A DNA stretch of 64,000 nucleotides from WTFY01 sp965220875. GTDB lineage: Bacteria; Pseudomonadota; Gammaproteobacteria; UBA4575. The stretch is from the NCBI GenBank assembly GCA_965220875.1, contig OZ244849.1, forward strand, positions 310,001 through 374,000. Direction: 5' to 3'. Below, piece by piece: positions 17,401-25,738 of this stretch (position 1 is the first letter of the stretch; each line of letters opens with the position of its first letter). The translations under genes were made by a program, and so were the position numbers. Under the pieces are notes generated by a model. It did not search any database, had not been told where the DNA came from, and was given only the letters and a program-made list of their open reading frames with translations.

Positions 17401-19033
17401 GGTATATCCATGGATTGCCAAAGTCCGCCACTCCACACCGGGAGTGGGCCTGATTTCGCCGCCGCCGCATCATGATATCTATTCGATAGAAGACCTGGCA
17501 CAACTGATACACGACCTGAAAAATTCCAACCCCGAGGCGCGGATACATGTAAAGCTGGTTGCGGAAGTAGGTGTGGGTACGGTGGCAGCCGGGGTCTCTA
17601 AAGCCCATTCGGATGTAGTGCTGATTTCCGGTTACGATGGTGGTACAGGCGCATCTCCCATGAGTTCGCTGAAACATGCAGGCCTGCCGTGGGAACTTGG
17701 CCTGGCTGAAACACAGCAGGTCCTGGTACAAAACGGCCTGCGAGACCGCATCGTTGTGCAGACAGACGGACAGCTGAAAACCGGACGCGATGTGGTCATC
17801 TCTGCATTGCTTGGCGCAGAAGAATTTGGCTTTTCCACTGCGCCACTGGTAGTCATGGGCTGCATAATGATGCGCGTTTGTCATCTGAACACATGTCCGG
17901 TCGGAGTCGCCACGCAAAACCCAGATCTGACAAGAAAATTTACCGGCCAGCCAGAGTTTGTAGAAAACTTTTTCAAGTTCATCGCGCAGGAAGTCCGGGA
18001 ACTCATGGCACAACTCGGCTTCAGAACAGTCAGCGAGATGATTGGCCAAGTGGATTGCCTGGACATGAAAAAGGCGATTGGCCACTGGAAGGCGCATGGA
18101 CTGGATTTCTCCAAGATATTGTACAAGCCGAAATCACGCCCGGGATACGGTACCTATTGCTCCACTGCCCAAAATCACGGACTGGAGAAATCACTGGACG
18201 TAACCACCCTGGTCCCGCTATGCAAGGAAGCCATCGAAGAGCAAAAGCCTGTGGACGTCATTTTGCCGATCCGAAATACCAACCGCACTGTAGGAACGAT
18301 TCTCGGATATCACGTTACAAAACGTTATGGTTCTGAGGGATTGCCGGAAGATACGATTCGTATTCACTTCAACGGTTCAGCAGGTATGAGTTTCGGTGCG
18401 TTTGTGCCCAAGGGCATCACGCTGATTCTGGAAGGGGATACCAATGACTATCTGGGTAAAGGTCTGTCGGGTGGCAAACTGATTGTCTACCCGCCGCGGC
18501 ATTCGACATTTGCCGCAGAAAAAAACATTATCGTTGGTAACGTAGTGCTGTACGGCGCCACTTCTGGCGAGGCTTACATCCGTGGTATTGCCGGGGAACG
18601 TTTTTGTGTTCGCAACAGCGGCGTCCATGCTGTCGTGGAAGGGGTTGGCGATCATGGTTGTGAATACATGACTGGTGGGCGAGTCGTGGTTATCGGTAAC
18701 ACCGGCAGAAACTTTGCCGCAGGAATGTCCGGTGGAATTGCCTACGTGCTTGCGGACAAAGATCAATTCCGGATCCGGTGTAACCTCGACATGGTGGACC
18801 TGGAGGAACTTCAGTATGAGGATAAGGACATCGTTGCAACATTGCTTACAAAACACATCGAATATACGAGCAGTACGGTCGCCAAAGGAATCCTGGATGA
18901 CTGGAGTACCTGGCAGCACAGGTTTATCAAGGTCATGCCGAAAGATTACAAGCGGGTACTGGCCGCAATAAAGAAAGCGGAAGTCGAGGGAACTTCGGTG
19001 GATGAAGCCGTGATGGAGGCTGCCCATGGCTAA
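14462..19033 (+). CDS. gltB: glutamate synthase (NADPH) large subunit
   Basis: A 1523-residue class II glutamine amidotransferase/FMN synthase, close to the usual 1480-1550. The nucleophile is Cys25 in EHDSCGVGF, exposed after removal of a short propeptide. The central domain links to the FMN barrel (GGKSNTGEGGEDP, KPGEGGQLPG, SGYDGGTGASP). The 3Fe-4S cluster motif is CHLNTCPVGVA, and the C-terminal GXGXG beta-helix is present. With GltD it makes two glutamates from glutamine and 2-oxoglutarate, the main ammonium-assimilation step. The ATG at 14462 or Met5 could start translation. It overlaps gltD by eight bases. Confidence 0.97.
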   Translation: MQSIMNVHDKPTEGLYEASTEHDSCGVGFVVDIKGRKSHKIVENSLTVLKNLIHRGACGCEENTGDGVGILTQLPHKFFKRVCSEIGIELPEFGQYGAGMVFLPTDPVQHKQCMDRFQQVIKEEGQHILGWREVPVDDSLLGLTAKSAEPSFRQVFIGRSDEIPDEAAFERKLYVIRKRIEHIVYGSDLSQRSSFYIPSLSYRTFVYKGMLTGSQFEPMFPDVTEHDYESAMSLVHQRFSTNTFPSWDLAHPFRYLAHNGEINTVRGNINWMHAREALCRSELFGDDLQKLFPIVIENGSDSATFDNVLEFLHMCGRPLPHAILMMIPEAWSNHETMDASRKAFYEYHACLMEPWDGPASIAFTNGEVIGAVLDRNGLRPSRYYVTKDNMVVMASEVGVLDIPPENVLVKERLHPGRIFMVDTRQGRIIDDEEIKKQFVEEHPFQTWLDENLVKLESLPSPKQVYGVDTKSLLQRQQAYGYTHEDLRMLMAPMALNGLEPVGSMGTDAALAVLSNRSRLLYDYFKQLFAQVTNPPLDGIREELVTQVAVTIGPEKNLLHPDAQSCRQVRIPSPVLTNEDMARIRELTLPDLKAITIPILYPVAEGGQGLDKALKEVCARVDSAVEQNYAHVILSDRGVNRELAAIPALLATAGVHHHMIRSGTRTRVGLLLESAEPREIHHFAVLIGYGIEAVNPYLALESLAGMIGKGHLPEMPHETAIKNYIKAVNKGLIKTMSKMGISTVQSYRGAQIFEAIGLNKEFVDQYFTWTASRIGGIGLEEISKEISERHHNAFPDRPVKNPDLDWGGEYQWRRDGEYHLFNPETVFKLQHATRSGQYRLFKEYTDKVDRQNENLATLRGLFEFKFRNGPIPITEVEPIESIMKRFSTGAMSYGSISKQAHETLAIAMNRIGGKSNTGEGGEDPDRYKPDENGDLRRSAIKQVASGRFGVTSEYLVNADDLQIKMAQGAKPGEGGQLPGTKVYPWIAKVRHSTPGVGLISPPPHHDIYSIEDLAQLIHDLKNSNPEARIHVKLVAEVGVGTVAAGVSKAHSDVVLISGYDGGTGASPMSSLKHAGLPWELGLAETQQVLVQNGLRDRIVVQTDGQLKTGRDVVISALLGAEEFGFSTAPLVVMGCIMMRVCHLNTCPVGVATQNPDLTRKFTGQPEFVENFFKFIAQEVRELMAQLGFRTVSEMIGQVDCLDMKKAIGHWKAHGLDFSKILYKPKSRPGYGTYCSTAQNHGLEKSLDVTTLVPLCKEAIEEQKPVDVILPIRNTNRTVGTILGYHVTKRYGSEGLPEDTIRIHFNGSAGMSFGAFVPKGITLILEGDTNDYLGKGLSGGKLIVYPPRHSTFAAEKNIIVGNVVLYGATSGEAYIRGIAGERFCVRNSGVHAVVEGVGDHGCEYMTGGRVVVIGNTGRNFAAGMSGGIAYVLADKDQFRIRCNLDMVDLEELQYEDKDIVATLLTKHIEYTSSTVAKGILDDWSTWQHRFIKVMPKDYKRVLAAIKKAEVEGTSVDEAVMEAAHG

Positions 19034-20471
19034 GGTAACCGGTTTTCTGGATTACGCACGCGTCAAGCAACCTTACCGGCCTATCAGTGAACGCATCCAT
19101 GACTGGAACCAGGTCATGGCCCCCTGGGATTTAGAACCACTGAAGATTCAGGCTGCACGCTGCATGGATTGCGGCATCCCTTTCTGTCACGAGGGCTGTC
19201 CATTAGGCAACCTGATACCTGACTGGAATGATCTTGTCTACCGGGATCAATGGAAGGATGCAATTCTCCGTTTGCATGCCACGAACAACTTTCCTGAATT
19301 TACAGGGACGCTTTGCCCTGCCCCCTGTGAAGGATCCTGTGTTTTAGGTATCAATGATGACCCGGTTACCATCAAGAGCGTGGAACTCACCATCATTGAC
19401 AAGGCATGGGACAATGGCTGGGTGCAACCTCAGGTTGCAGAAAATGCAACCGGCAAGAAAGTTGCCGTTGTAGGATCCGGGCCCGCCGGCCTGGCAGCGG
19501 CCCAGCAGCTTGCCCGTGCCGGGCATGATGTAACGGTGTTTGAACGGGAAGACCGAATCGGCGGTCTGCTTCGTTACGGGATTCCTGAATTCAAAATGGA
19601 AAAGCGCGTGCTGGATCGTCGTCTGGCACAGATGGAAGCTGAAGGTGTAACGTTCAGAATCAATGCACATGTTGGGGTAAACATTGCAGTAGACGAGGTA
19701 CGGAATGCATTCGATGCCTTGCTGCTTTGTGGTGGCGCCTGCGCAGCTCGAGATTTGCCGATAGAAGGCCGAGGGCTAAACGGCATACATCAGGCCATGG
19801 AGTTTTTGCCAATGCAAAACAGAGTCTGTGAAGGAGACCCAAAACCTCAAAACTTCATCACTGCATGTGACAAGCATGTCGTCATCATCGGGGGAGGAGA
19901 TACCGGGGCCGACTGCCTCGGTACCGCCAACAGACAGGGAGCCAAGTCCATTCACCAGCTCGAAATCATGCCCAAGCCCCCTGAAGTTCGTCCTGAAGAC
20001 AACCCTTGGCCTGAATGGCCCAGAATATTTCGCACAGCATCTGCGCATGAGGAAGGAGTTGAAAGGGTATTTTCAGTGTCCACCAAACGGTTTGTCAGTG
20101 ATGGGCAGGGTAATGTAAAGGCCTTGGAACTTGTTACAGTAGAAATGAAATCTGAAAATGGCAATCTCAGATTTGAAGAAATAGCCGGCACTGAACAGAC
20201 ATTGGCATGTGATCTGGTATTGCTTGCAATGGGATTTGTAGGCCCGGAAAAGCCCGGCCTGCTTGAACACCTAAAAGTAGAGCTAGACAACCGGGGGAAT
20301 GTGATACGGGATAAAAACTGGATGACAAATATTGAAGGTGTCTTTACTGCGGGCGATATGCAGCGTGGGCAAAGCCTTATCGTCTGGGCAATTGCGGAAG
20401 GCCGCAGTGCTGCCCGCGGTGTGGATCAGTTCCTGATGGGAAGCTCGGATCTTCCGGCGCCCGTGGCCTGA
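19026..20471 (+). CDS. gltD: glutamate synthase (NADPH) small subunit
   Basis: A 481-residue FAD/iron-sulfur protein that feeds NADPH electrons to GltB. The N-terminal cysteines (CMDCGIPFCHEGCP and CPAPCEGSC) bind two 4Fe-4S clusters. The FAD fold begins GSGPAGLAAA and the NADPH fold GGGDTGADC. The C-terminal AGDMQRGQSLIVWAIAEGR is the usual FAD-closing motif. The ATG at 19026 lies inside the end of gltB, so translation is coupled. It is a paralogue of DsrL at 1920 but lacks the C-terminal ferredoxin domain, which separates the two. Confidence 0.97.
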   Translation: MAKVTGFLDYARVKQPYRPISERIHDWNQVMAPWDLEPLKIQAARCMDCGIPFCHEGCPLGNLIPDWNDLVYRDQWKDAILRLHATNNFPEFTGTLCPAPCEGSCVLGINDDPVTIKSVELTIIDKAWDNGWVQPQVAENATGKKVAVVGSGPAGLAAAQQLARAGHDVTVFEREDRIGGLLRYGIPEFKMEKRVLDRRLAQMEAEGVTFRINAHVGVNIAVDEVRNAFDALLLCGGACAARDLPIEGRGLNGIHQAMEFLPMQNRVCEGDPKPQNFITACDKHVVIIGGGDTGADCLGTANRQGAKSIHQLEIMPKPPEVRPEDNPWPEWPRIFRTASAHEEGVERVFSVSTKRFVSDGQGNVKALELVTVEMKSENGNLRFEEIAGTEQTLACDLVLLAMGFVGPEKPGLLEHLKVELDNRGNVIRDKNWMTNIEGVFTAGDMQRGQSLIVWAIAEGRSAARGVDQFLMGSSDLPAPVA

Positions 20472-20475
20472 TTTC

Positions 20476-20883
20476 CTATTCACCGCACCGGTTAGCCAGT
20501 AATGATTTTGGAAATACAATGCACTTGTTTGCATAAAGTTTTTTCAAATCCGACACTTTAATGTAAATTTCATTCGTCCAGACCAGGTCTCTGATCCTCT
20601 TCTCTTCCTGCTTGATATCCGTATCAGTGCCAGAATTCTCCAATGCCCAGGAACAGATTTCAGATTCTATTTCCCCCAGGGACACTACGGATCCCCTGTA
20701 ATGAATCTGCAGTTCATTTTCCCTTATGAAATAGTAAAACATTTCCCTGACCAGCTGATCATCAGGAGGCAATGATTCAGCCGCGGTAGCGGTCCTTGCT
20801 AGGGATTTGGCAAATACACGATAATAGTTATTGTTTTCAAGTTTGCTGATTATTGTGGATAGAAGAATAAAATCAGAATCCAT
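20476..20883 (-). CDS. hypothetical protein, 135 aa
   Basis: A soluble 135-residue protein, MDSDFILLSTIISKLENNN at the start, an acidic middle and a basic end. The region is markedly A+T rich compared with neighbours (a line just before it, 20101-20160, is 38% G+C). I take the ATG at 20883; a TTG one codon earlier is also open. It converges on gltD with four bases between stops. I see no known motif or membrane segment. Confidence 0.55.
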   Translation of the reverse strand: MDSDFILLSTIISKLENNNYYRVFAKSLARTATAAESLPPDDQLVREMFYYFIRENELQIHYRGSVVSLGEIESEICSWALENSGTDTDIKQEEKRIRDLVWTNEIYIKVSDLKKLYANKCIVFPKSLLANRCGE

Positions 20884-20920
20884 CAAGCCTTTCCTTGCAG
20901 TTTACGAGGATTCAATCTCT

Positions 20921-21121
20921 TTATCTCTTGAACAGCCACAATATTACAGACAGAACAAGACTGATAATGATCATTGTAGTGACGGGAAAATACAACTGAA
21001 ACCCATCTTTCTTGATCGCAATATCGCCAGGCAATTTCCCGAAAGGCATCTTGCTGATAACAGGCCATAGCAAACCGACAGCTATAATGACTATGCCTAT
21101 GAAAACGAGTATTTTATTCAT
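20921..21121 (-). CDS. DUF2905-type small membrane protein
   Basis: A 66-residue protein with two hydrophobic helices (KILVFIGIVIIAVGLLWPVI and TTMIIISLVLSVILWLF) flanking a short loop with FGKLPGDIAIKKDGF, which is the signature of DUF2905 proteins. The ATG at 21121 begins MNKIL; the longer frame to 21208 adds a Cys-rich stretch overlapping the divergent gene and is unlikely. Function unknown. Confidence 0.82.
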   Translation of the reverse strand: MNKILVFIGIVIIAVGLLWPVISKMPFGKLPGDIAIKKDGFQLYFPVTTMIIISLVLSVILWLFKR

Positions 21122-21193
21122 ACACGTACAATGACTGGCCTGACAGGCAACGAGCCTGACATCAATTCTCCTGCATTTCAATAGGGTTACAAC

Positions 21194-22015
21194 ATGGAAC
21201 AGGGTCAAATGAAATTAAAAAGGCTCGCTGAGGCACCGATTGCATTATCGATTACCGTGGCCTTGCTGCTGCTTCTGACCAGCCCTTTATGGATTGGATG
21301 GATCATGGAACATGAACACAATAAAACACGACATGCCGTAGCGGATGTCGTGCTTCAGTGCCCAGACGGAGCCGTGGAAAATCGCGAAGTCTGGAGCAAG
21401 CTCGGGATTGCCATATTCTGTGAGAAAGAGGGTATCAAACACGGCATCTGGCAGGCATGGGATGGGGGTTACATGCATATCGCAGGTGAATATAGCCACG
21501 GGCACAAGGATGGCATCTGGAAATACTTCAACGCCCATGGAGAACAGTGGGGTGCCAGAACTTATGCGGCAGGAAAAGAGATATCCGCGCTGACCAACCT
21601 GCTTACGGCAGACCTCTTGCTATTCAAAAAAAATGAACGCAAGCTCCATCTTGTCAAGGGCGCCAAAACATACCGTTCCTACAGCATCAGTATCTCTGCC
21701 GGCAGTACCGGTCCCAAGACAATTCCTGGGAACAAACACATACCAGAAGGAACTTACGTGCTGGAGTCCAAGATTGAAGATGCCGAAGGGCAGAAGACCT
21801 TGCATGTAGCGTATTCCCCTGATCAGGAACCCGAATCTTCCCTACAACCTGAAAACGGTTTTGTAGTCTATGGACAATCGAGGGTCCTGGGCTGGTTCCG
21901 GCAAAGACTGGGCCTGGCCACATGGGAAAACCGGAGTGTCGCTGTCAGTTTTCAGGACATGGACGAAATCTGGACACTGGTCGAGGAGAATACCCCAATC
22001 CGGGTGTCGCTGTAA
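21194..22015 (+). CDS. membrane-anchored protein with YwqK/MORN-like repeats and degenerate L,D-transpeptidase domain
   Basis: A 273-residue protein with an N-terminal transmembrane anchor (about 13-36). A segment with two short repeats (GIKHGIWQAWDGG, GHKDGIWKYFNAHG, about 80-120) resembles the MORN-like YwqK repeats. The rest, from about 138, follows the YkuD L,D-transpeptidase fold: LLLFKKNERKLHLVKG, PGNKHIPEGTYVL and a closing DMDEIWTLVEENTPIRV. The catalytic motif is lost: the HG before the loop is Tyr-Gly (226-227), and the Gly-Cys of the active site reads Arg247-Ser248 in TWENRSVAV. It is therefore probably not an active peptidoglycan cross-linker. Met1 or Met6 may be the start. Confidence 0.72.
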   Translation: MEQGQMKLKRLAEAPIALSITVALLLLLTSPLWIGWIMEHEHNKTRHAVADVVLQCPDGAVENREVWSKLGIAIFCEKEGIKHGIWQAWDGGYMHIAGEYSHGHKDGIWKYFNAHGEQWGARTYAAGKEISALTNLLTADLLLFKKNERKLHLVKGAKTYRSYSISISAGSTGPKTIPGNKHIPEGTYVLESKIEDAEGQKTLHVAYSPDQEPESSLQPENGFVVYGQSRVLGWFRQRLGLATWENRSVAVSFQDMDEIWTLVEENTPIRVSL

Positions 22016-22036
22016 CCTTGCCAGCTTGGAACAGTA

Positions 22037-23206
22037 CTAGGTCTTTCGGCTCCCGGTCGCCAAGTTCTGTCCTATCTGAATCATCCGGATAACCCGTTCT
22101 GCAACATTTTCAAGATTCTGGGATGTACACCGCATTGCCTCTTCCAGAGGCATGTCCCTGGCAACGGCGCTGGCAATTCCGTCTATGCCGTGGACAAATA
22201 CATTGTGCGCATCGTCTGCCAAAGCTCCACCGATTGCCACAACCGGAACTTTATGTTTTTTTGCCGCACGTGCAACGCCTGATGGTGTTTTGCCAAATGC
22301 CGTTTGGAAATCTATTCTACCCTCACCCGTGATGACCAGGTCTGCACCCTTCAGGAATTTCTCCAGTTCGGTCTTTTCCAAAACGATATCAATTCCACTT
22401 TGAAGCGTTGCGCCAGCAAAGGCCACCAGTCCGGCACCCAGTCCACCGGCCGCACCGGCCCCTGGCATCTTGGCCACATCTTTCTTGAGGTCTCGCCGTA
22501 TCAGTTTGCTGAGATGTTTCAGGTTTCCATCGAGAACCTCAACCATCCTTGGCGTTGCACCCTTTTGAGGCCCGAATACCCTGGCTGCCCCTTGCTTTCC
22601 GTACAAGGGATTTTTGACGTCGCAGGCGACGAGAATTTCGGTTGCAGATACTCTGGCATCAAGGCCCGTAATGTCGATGGCCTGTATTTTTGCCAGCATG
22701 CCCCCTGAACCCATTTCTTTTATTTCCCGCCCGGCAGCATTCAAAAACTTCACACCGAGTGCCTGTGCCATGCCTGCACCACCATCATTTGTTGCAGAGC
22801 CGCCGATACCAAGTATGATTTCCAAGGCCCCGCGTGCGATGGCATCCGCCATCAATTGACCTGTACCGAATGTTGTGGTCTTCAGGGGGTTTTTCTCTCG
22901 ACCATCCACCAGGGGCAGCCCGGAAGCCTCGGCCATTTCAATGACGGCAGTACGTTTCTCAGAGAGCCAGCCGTAACGTGCCGTAACAGCTTTCCCAGAC
23001 GGACCCTTGACACGCTTTCTTATGATTTTGCCGCCTGCCGCATCGACCAAGGACCGTACGGTACCTTCACCACCATCCGCCATGGGAACCTTGACACATT
23101 CAGCTTGCGGCAAGACCCGCTTGATCCCTTTTTCGATGCAGGTTGCCACCTCCAGTGAAGAAAGACTTCCTTTAAACGAATCCGGAGCAATTACAATTTT
23201 TTTCAT
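22037..23206 (-). CDS. glycerate kinase (GlxK/GarK family)
   Basis: A 389-residue cytosolic kinase starting MKKIVIAPDSFKGSLSSLEVA, the standard opening of bacterial glycerate kinases, with the conserved PMADGGEGTVRSLVDA, GIGGSATNDGGAGMAQALG and TGEGRIDFQTAFGKTPSGVA segments. It phosphorylates D-glycerate, most often to 2-phosphoglycerate, and fits photorespiratory-type glycolate/glycerate salvage in a Calvin-cycle organism; gcvTP further along would be part of the same flow. The ATG at 23206 has AGGGA upstream; an earlier in-frame ATG at 23260 gives an atypical N-terminus. It stands alone. Confidence 0.92.
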   Translation of the reverse strand: MKKIVIAPDSFKGSLSSLEVATCIEKGIKRVLPQAECVKVPMADGGEGTVRSLVDAAGGKIIRKRVKGPSGKAVTARYGWLSEKRTAVIEMAEASGLPLVDGREKNPLKTTTFGTGQLMADAIARGALEIILGIGGSATNDGGAGMAQALGVKFLNAAGREIKEMGSGGMLAKIQAIDITGLDARVSATEILVACDVKNPLYGKQGAARVFGPQKGATPRMVEVLDGNLKHLSKLIRRDLKKDVAKMPGAGAAGGLGAGLVAFAGATLQSGIDIVLEKTELEKFLKGADLVITGEGRIDFQTAFGKTPSGVARAAKKHKVPVVAIGGALADDAHNVFVHGIDGIASAVARDMPLEEAMRCTSQNLENVAERVIRMIQIGQNLATGSRKT

Positions 23207-23393
23207 GTTGATTCCCTGGTTATTGACAGGGCACAGCCCGGGTGTGGTGAACGAATGCAATCGGTATCTTTAAAATCCGCATTCAACAGATCAGTACATT
23301 TGACAGGGAAACGGCCGGTCCTATCTCGTGACACTGTTCAAAAGGCAGACCGTCCCGGAAAAGCTCCCTGAACGATACAGGAAACCAAGTGAA

Positions 23394-24452
23394 CTAGATC
23401 GTATCAAGCAATACGCGCGTGACTTGGTAACCGTCTTTTTCAATCAAAGCCAAGACTCCCTGGTCACCATACAAATGCAACGCCCCGATTGCAATAAACG
23501 TCTTTTTTTCCCGCATGGGTTTGCGCATGTAGTGTTCCATCACAATATTCCGATCTTTGATCACATGTTTGAGATATGTGTCGCGATAGTGTTCGTTGCC
23601 TGGCTCATCAGGGATGAAGCTCGTGCTGATCTCATACATTTTCAGCAAGTCTTCTTCCAGGTATGCCATAAGCATGTCATTGATAGTATCTCGCATCTTG
23701 TGATAGCTGTTCACCGTGAACTCAAGCAGCTTGATCTGTACATCACGAGGCATTGCGTAAAAGGTCACCAAAAATTCTTCTATGCTTTCGACTTGATATA
23801 ACTCTTTCCTTTGCGAGGCGGCACGATCCAGCAGTTCATAGTCTAGAATCATGTCTTCGCTGTTCTCTGCCTTGACGGCAAAGCTTCGCATTGCAGCCCA
23901 TGGCTTCAGATGTAAAATTGTTTTCCTGTCCAGACCCAGTTGCAACAAGGTCTCTTCTACTTTCGCATACAGGTCCCGGCCGATCAGTTGCTCCAGTGTC
24001 TGCCCCTCAGGTAAAGTCATATCAGCCTTGATCATTTTCCCGCCGTGATAAGGATTCCAGTAATGATCACTTGGAAAAGATTCCATCGCAAAGCTGTTCA
24101 TCTCATCAAAAATGCCCAGAATATTCTCACGCACTTTATTCACACGCTTGTCATTCATGTGAATTGTGCCAAAGAGATATCCAATCAATTCCTGATTTTT
24201 TTCTATCTTCCACAAGATCCCCTCGGAAAACTTCCCGGATTCCTCCGTGGGCTTGGATTCATTCAAAAGCGCAATAAGTTCCTCGTCTGACAGCTCCTGG
24301 ATATCTTCTACCTTCGGCATATGGACTTCCTGCGAGGGAGAGGCAGCAATTGAGACGCTTATACTGCCTGCGCCAATCAACATCAGGGCCAGCAGGCAGG
24401 CACCAAACGTCGAGAGCACAGGTGGCGTCAACCTGATGAGGCCGACATACAT
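23394..24452 (-). CDS. TraB/GumN-family protein
   Basis: About 352 residues. The N-terminus has a hydrophobic signal or anchor (PPVLSTFGACLLALMLIGAGSISVSIAA). The family motifs are the glycine-histidine box FGTIHMND and the C-terminal IAIGALHLYGDQGVLALI. TraB/GumN proteins resemble a metal-dependent peptidase fold, but activity is not established here. The frame opens with TTG at 24470; I prefer the ATG at 24452. It follows the molybdenum enzyme and its reductase on the same strand, more than 120 bases away, and may be independent. Confidence 0.82.
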   Translation of the reverse strand: MYVGLIRLTPPVLSTFGACLLALMLIGAGSISVSIAASPSQEVHMPKVEDIQELSDEELIALLNESKPTEESGKFSEGILWKIEKNQELIGYLFGTIHMNDKRVNKVRENILGIFDEMNSFAMESFPSDHYWNPYHGGKMIKADMTLPEGQTLEQLIGRDLYAKVEETLLQLGLDRKTILHLKPWAAMRSFAVKAENSEDMILDYELLDRAASQRKELYQVESIEEFLVTFYAMPRDVQIKLLEFTVNSYHKMRDTINDMLMAYLEEDLLKMYEISTSFIPDEPGNEHYRDTYLKHVIKDRNIVMEHYMRKPMREKKTFIAIGALHLYGDQGVLALIEKDGYQVTRVLLDTI

Positions 24453-24578
24453 TCGTGAAGCTGTGTCCAAAGACGCGTTCCTTAACTCCCGGTTACTCCA
24501 AAGGCAACGGCAAACCCAGGATGATCAGGGTTTCGTTTCCCAGTGCACCCTCTTGAAAAAGATAAGATCATTCCATGC

Positions 24579-25706
24579 CTACTTGTACATTCTCAGTGTT
24601 TTGGGAGTCTTATCATAAGTAACCGATATTGCATCGTGAGGACAGGCATCGACACATGCAAAACACCTTACGCATTCATTCTCATCGATATACAAGGAGT
24701 TGTAATAAAGTCCGGATGTGTAGGCAGGACGCACCCGTTCAAAATAAAATCCTGAGTCATCCCCATCAGTCCTGAAATTTGTCGCTTCAACCAGACAATT
24801 AGGAACCGGTTTCACCAGCAGGCATTCGTCACACAGTACGCATTTGGTGTTGTCCACTACAGGCGCTGGCGAACTGGCATCCTCAAACTTGTCGAAATAG
24901 ATATTTTTTTTGTCAAGCCCGACTTCAGACAGTACCTTCACGCCATGATCGATCATGGGTGGTGGGCCGCAAAAATAGGCTTTCACCCTATCAAGTCCCA
25001 ACTTTCCCTGATCCAGGTACTCATTTTTCAAGTGCTCTGTAACAAATCCCCTCGGGCCGTCCCAGTCACTGTCTTCAGGCTCTTCAGACAAAACAGGGAT
25101 AAATTCGAACTTGTTCCCATGATTCCAATTGTCCTGTACTGCCTTGATCTCCTCATGACAGTAGAGGTCTTTTTGTGTGCGTGCACCGTAGAAAAAATAG
25201 CAGTCTCGAGCTACACCCAAGTTAGCAGCATGCTCGATAATGGCAATCACAGCACTCATGCCGCTGCCTCCTGCTATACAAAGCATCGTATCGTTCGAAG
25301 GGTCAAGCTGAAAGGTCCCCAATGGTCCTGAAATCTCAACAGGTTCCCCCGTGCGGTCGCCATGAGCCAGCCACCCGGATAACTCGCCACCAGGAACCAG
25401 GCGTATGAAAAATGTATGCTCGCCAGAATTCTCATTCTCCGGTGCCCTGGCAAACGAATAGGAACGAGGCTTTCTGACACCTGGCACTTTAAGCGTTGCA
25501 TACTGGCCCGCAATACCACCCAGCGGCTGAACGTCAGCGTCACACTTGACCACCAGCTTGAGGGTGTCATGTGTCAGGTTCGTGACGCTTGAAACACTGC
25601 CTTGATTTATGTTTACCCTTTTCCTTTTTATCTCAGGGTCTGGTGATGGCAGTTTCCGAATGTAATGATCAAATGGATCATGAAAGTTCTCTTGTAGAGC
25701 TGTCAC
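24579..25706 (-). CDS. NAD(P)H-dependent flavin reductase with C-terminal ferredoxin domain
   Basis: A 375-residue soluble electron-transfer protein. The FNR-type FAD domain carries RSYSFARAP; the NAD(P) domain has GGSGMSAVIAIIEHA and ends YFCGPPPMIDHG. An unusual C-terminal extension (about 285-375) contains CVLCDECLLVKPVPNC and CVRCFACVDACP, the latter a standard 4Fe-4S motif, the former modified. It starts with GTG at 25706 after AGGGAG and lies 32 bases downstream of a molybdopterin oxidoreductase. I infer that it shuttles electrons between NAD(P)H and that enzyme. Confidence 0.85.
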   Translation of the reverse strand: MTALQENFHDPFDHYIRKLPSPDPEIKRKRVNINQGSVSSVTNLTHDTLKLVVKCDADVQPLGGIAGQYATLKVPGVRKPRSYSFARAPENENSGEHTFFIRLVPGGELSGWLAHGDRTGEPVEISGPLGTFQLDPSNDTMLCIAGGSGMSAVIAIIEHAANLGVARDCYFFYGARTQKDLYCHEEIKAVQDNWNHGNKFEFIPVLSEEPEDSDWDGPRGFVTEHLKNEYLDQGKLGLDRVKAYFCGPPPMIDHGVKVLSEVGLDKKNIYFDKFEDASSPAPVVDNTKCVLCDECLLVKPVPNCLVEATNFRTDGDDSGFYFERVRPAYTSGLYYNSLYIDENECVRCFACVDACPHDAISVTYDKTPKTLRMYK

Positions 25707-25738
25707 TGGTAAGCTCCCTGTTTATGAAAAATTAGTCA

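Noticed and set aside
17132..18097. 321-codon minus-strand open frame inside gltB
   Set aside because: No family features or ribosome site; it lies entirely within the strongly conserved FMN-domain coding sequence of gltB.
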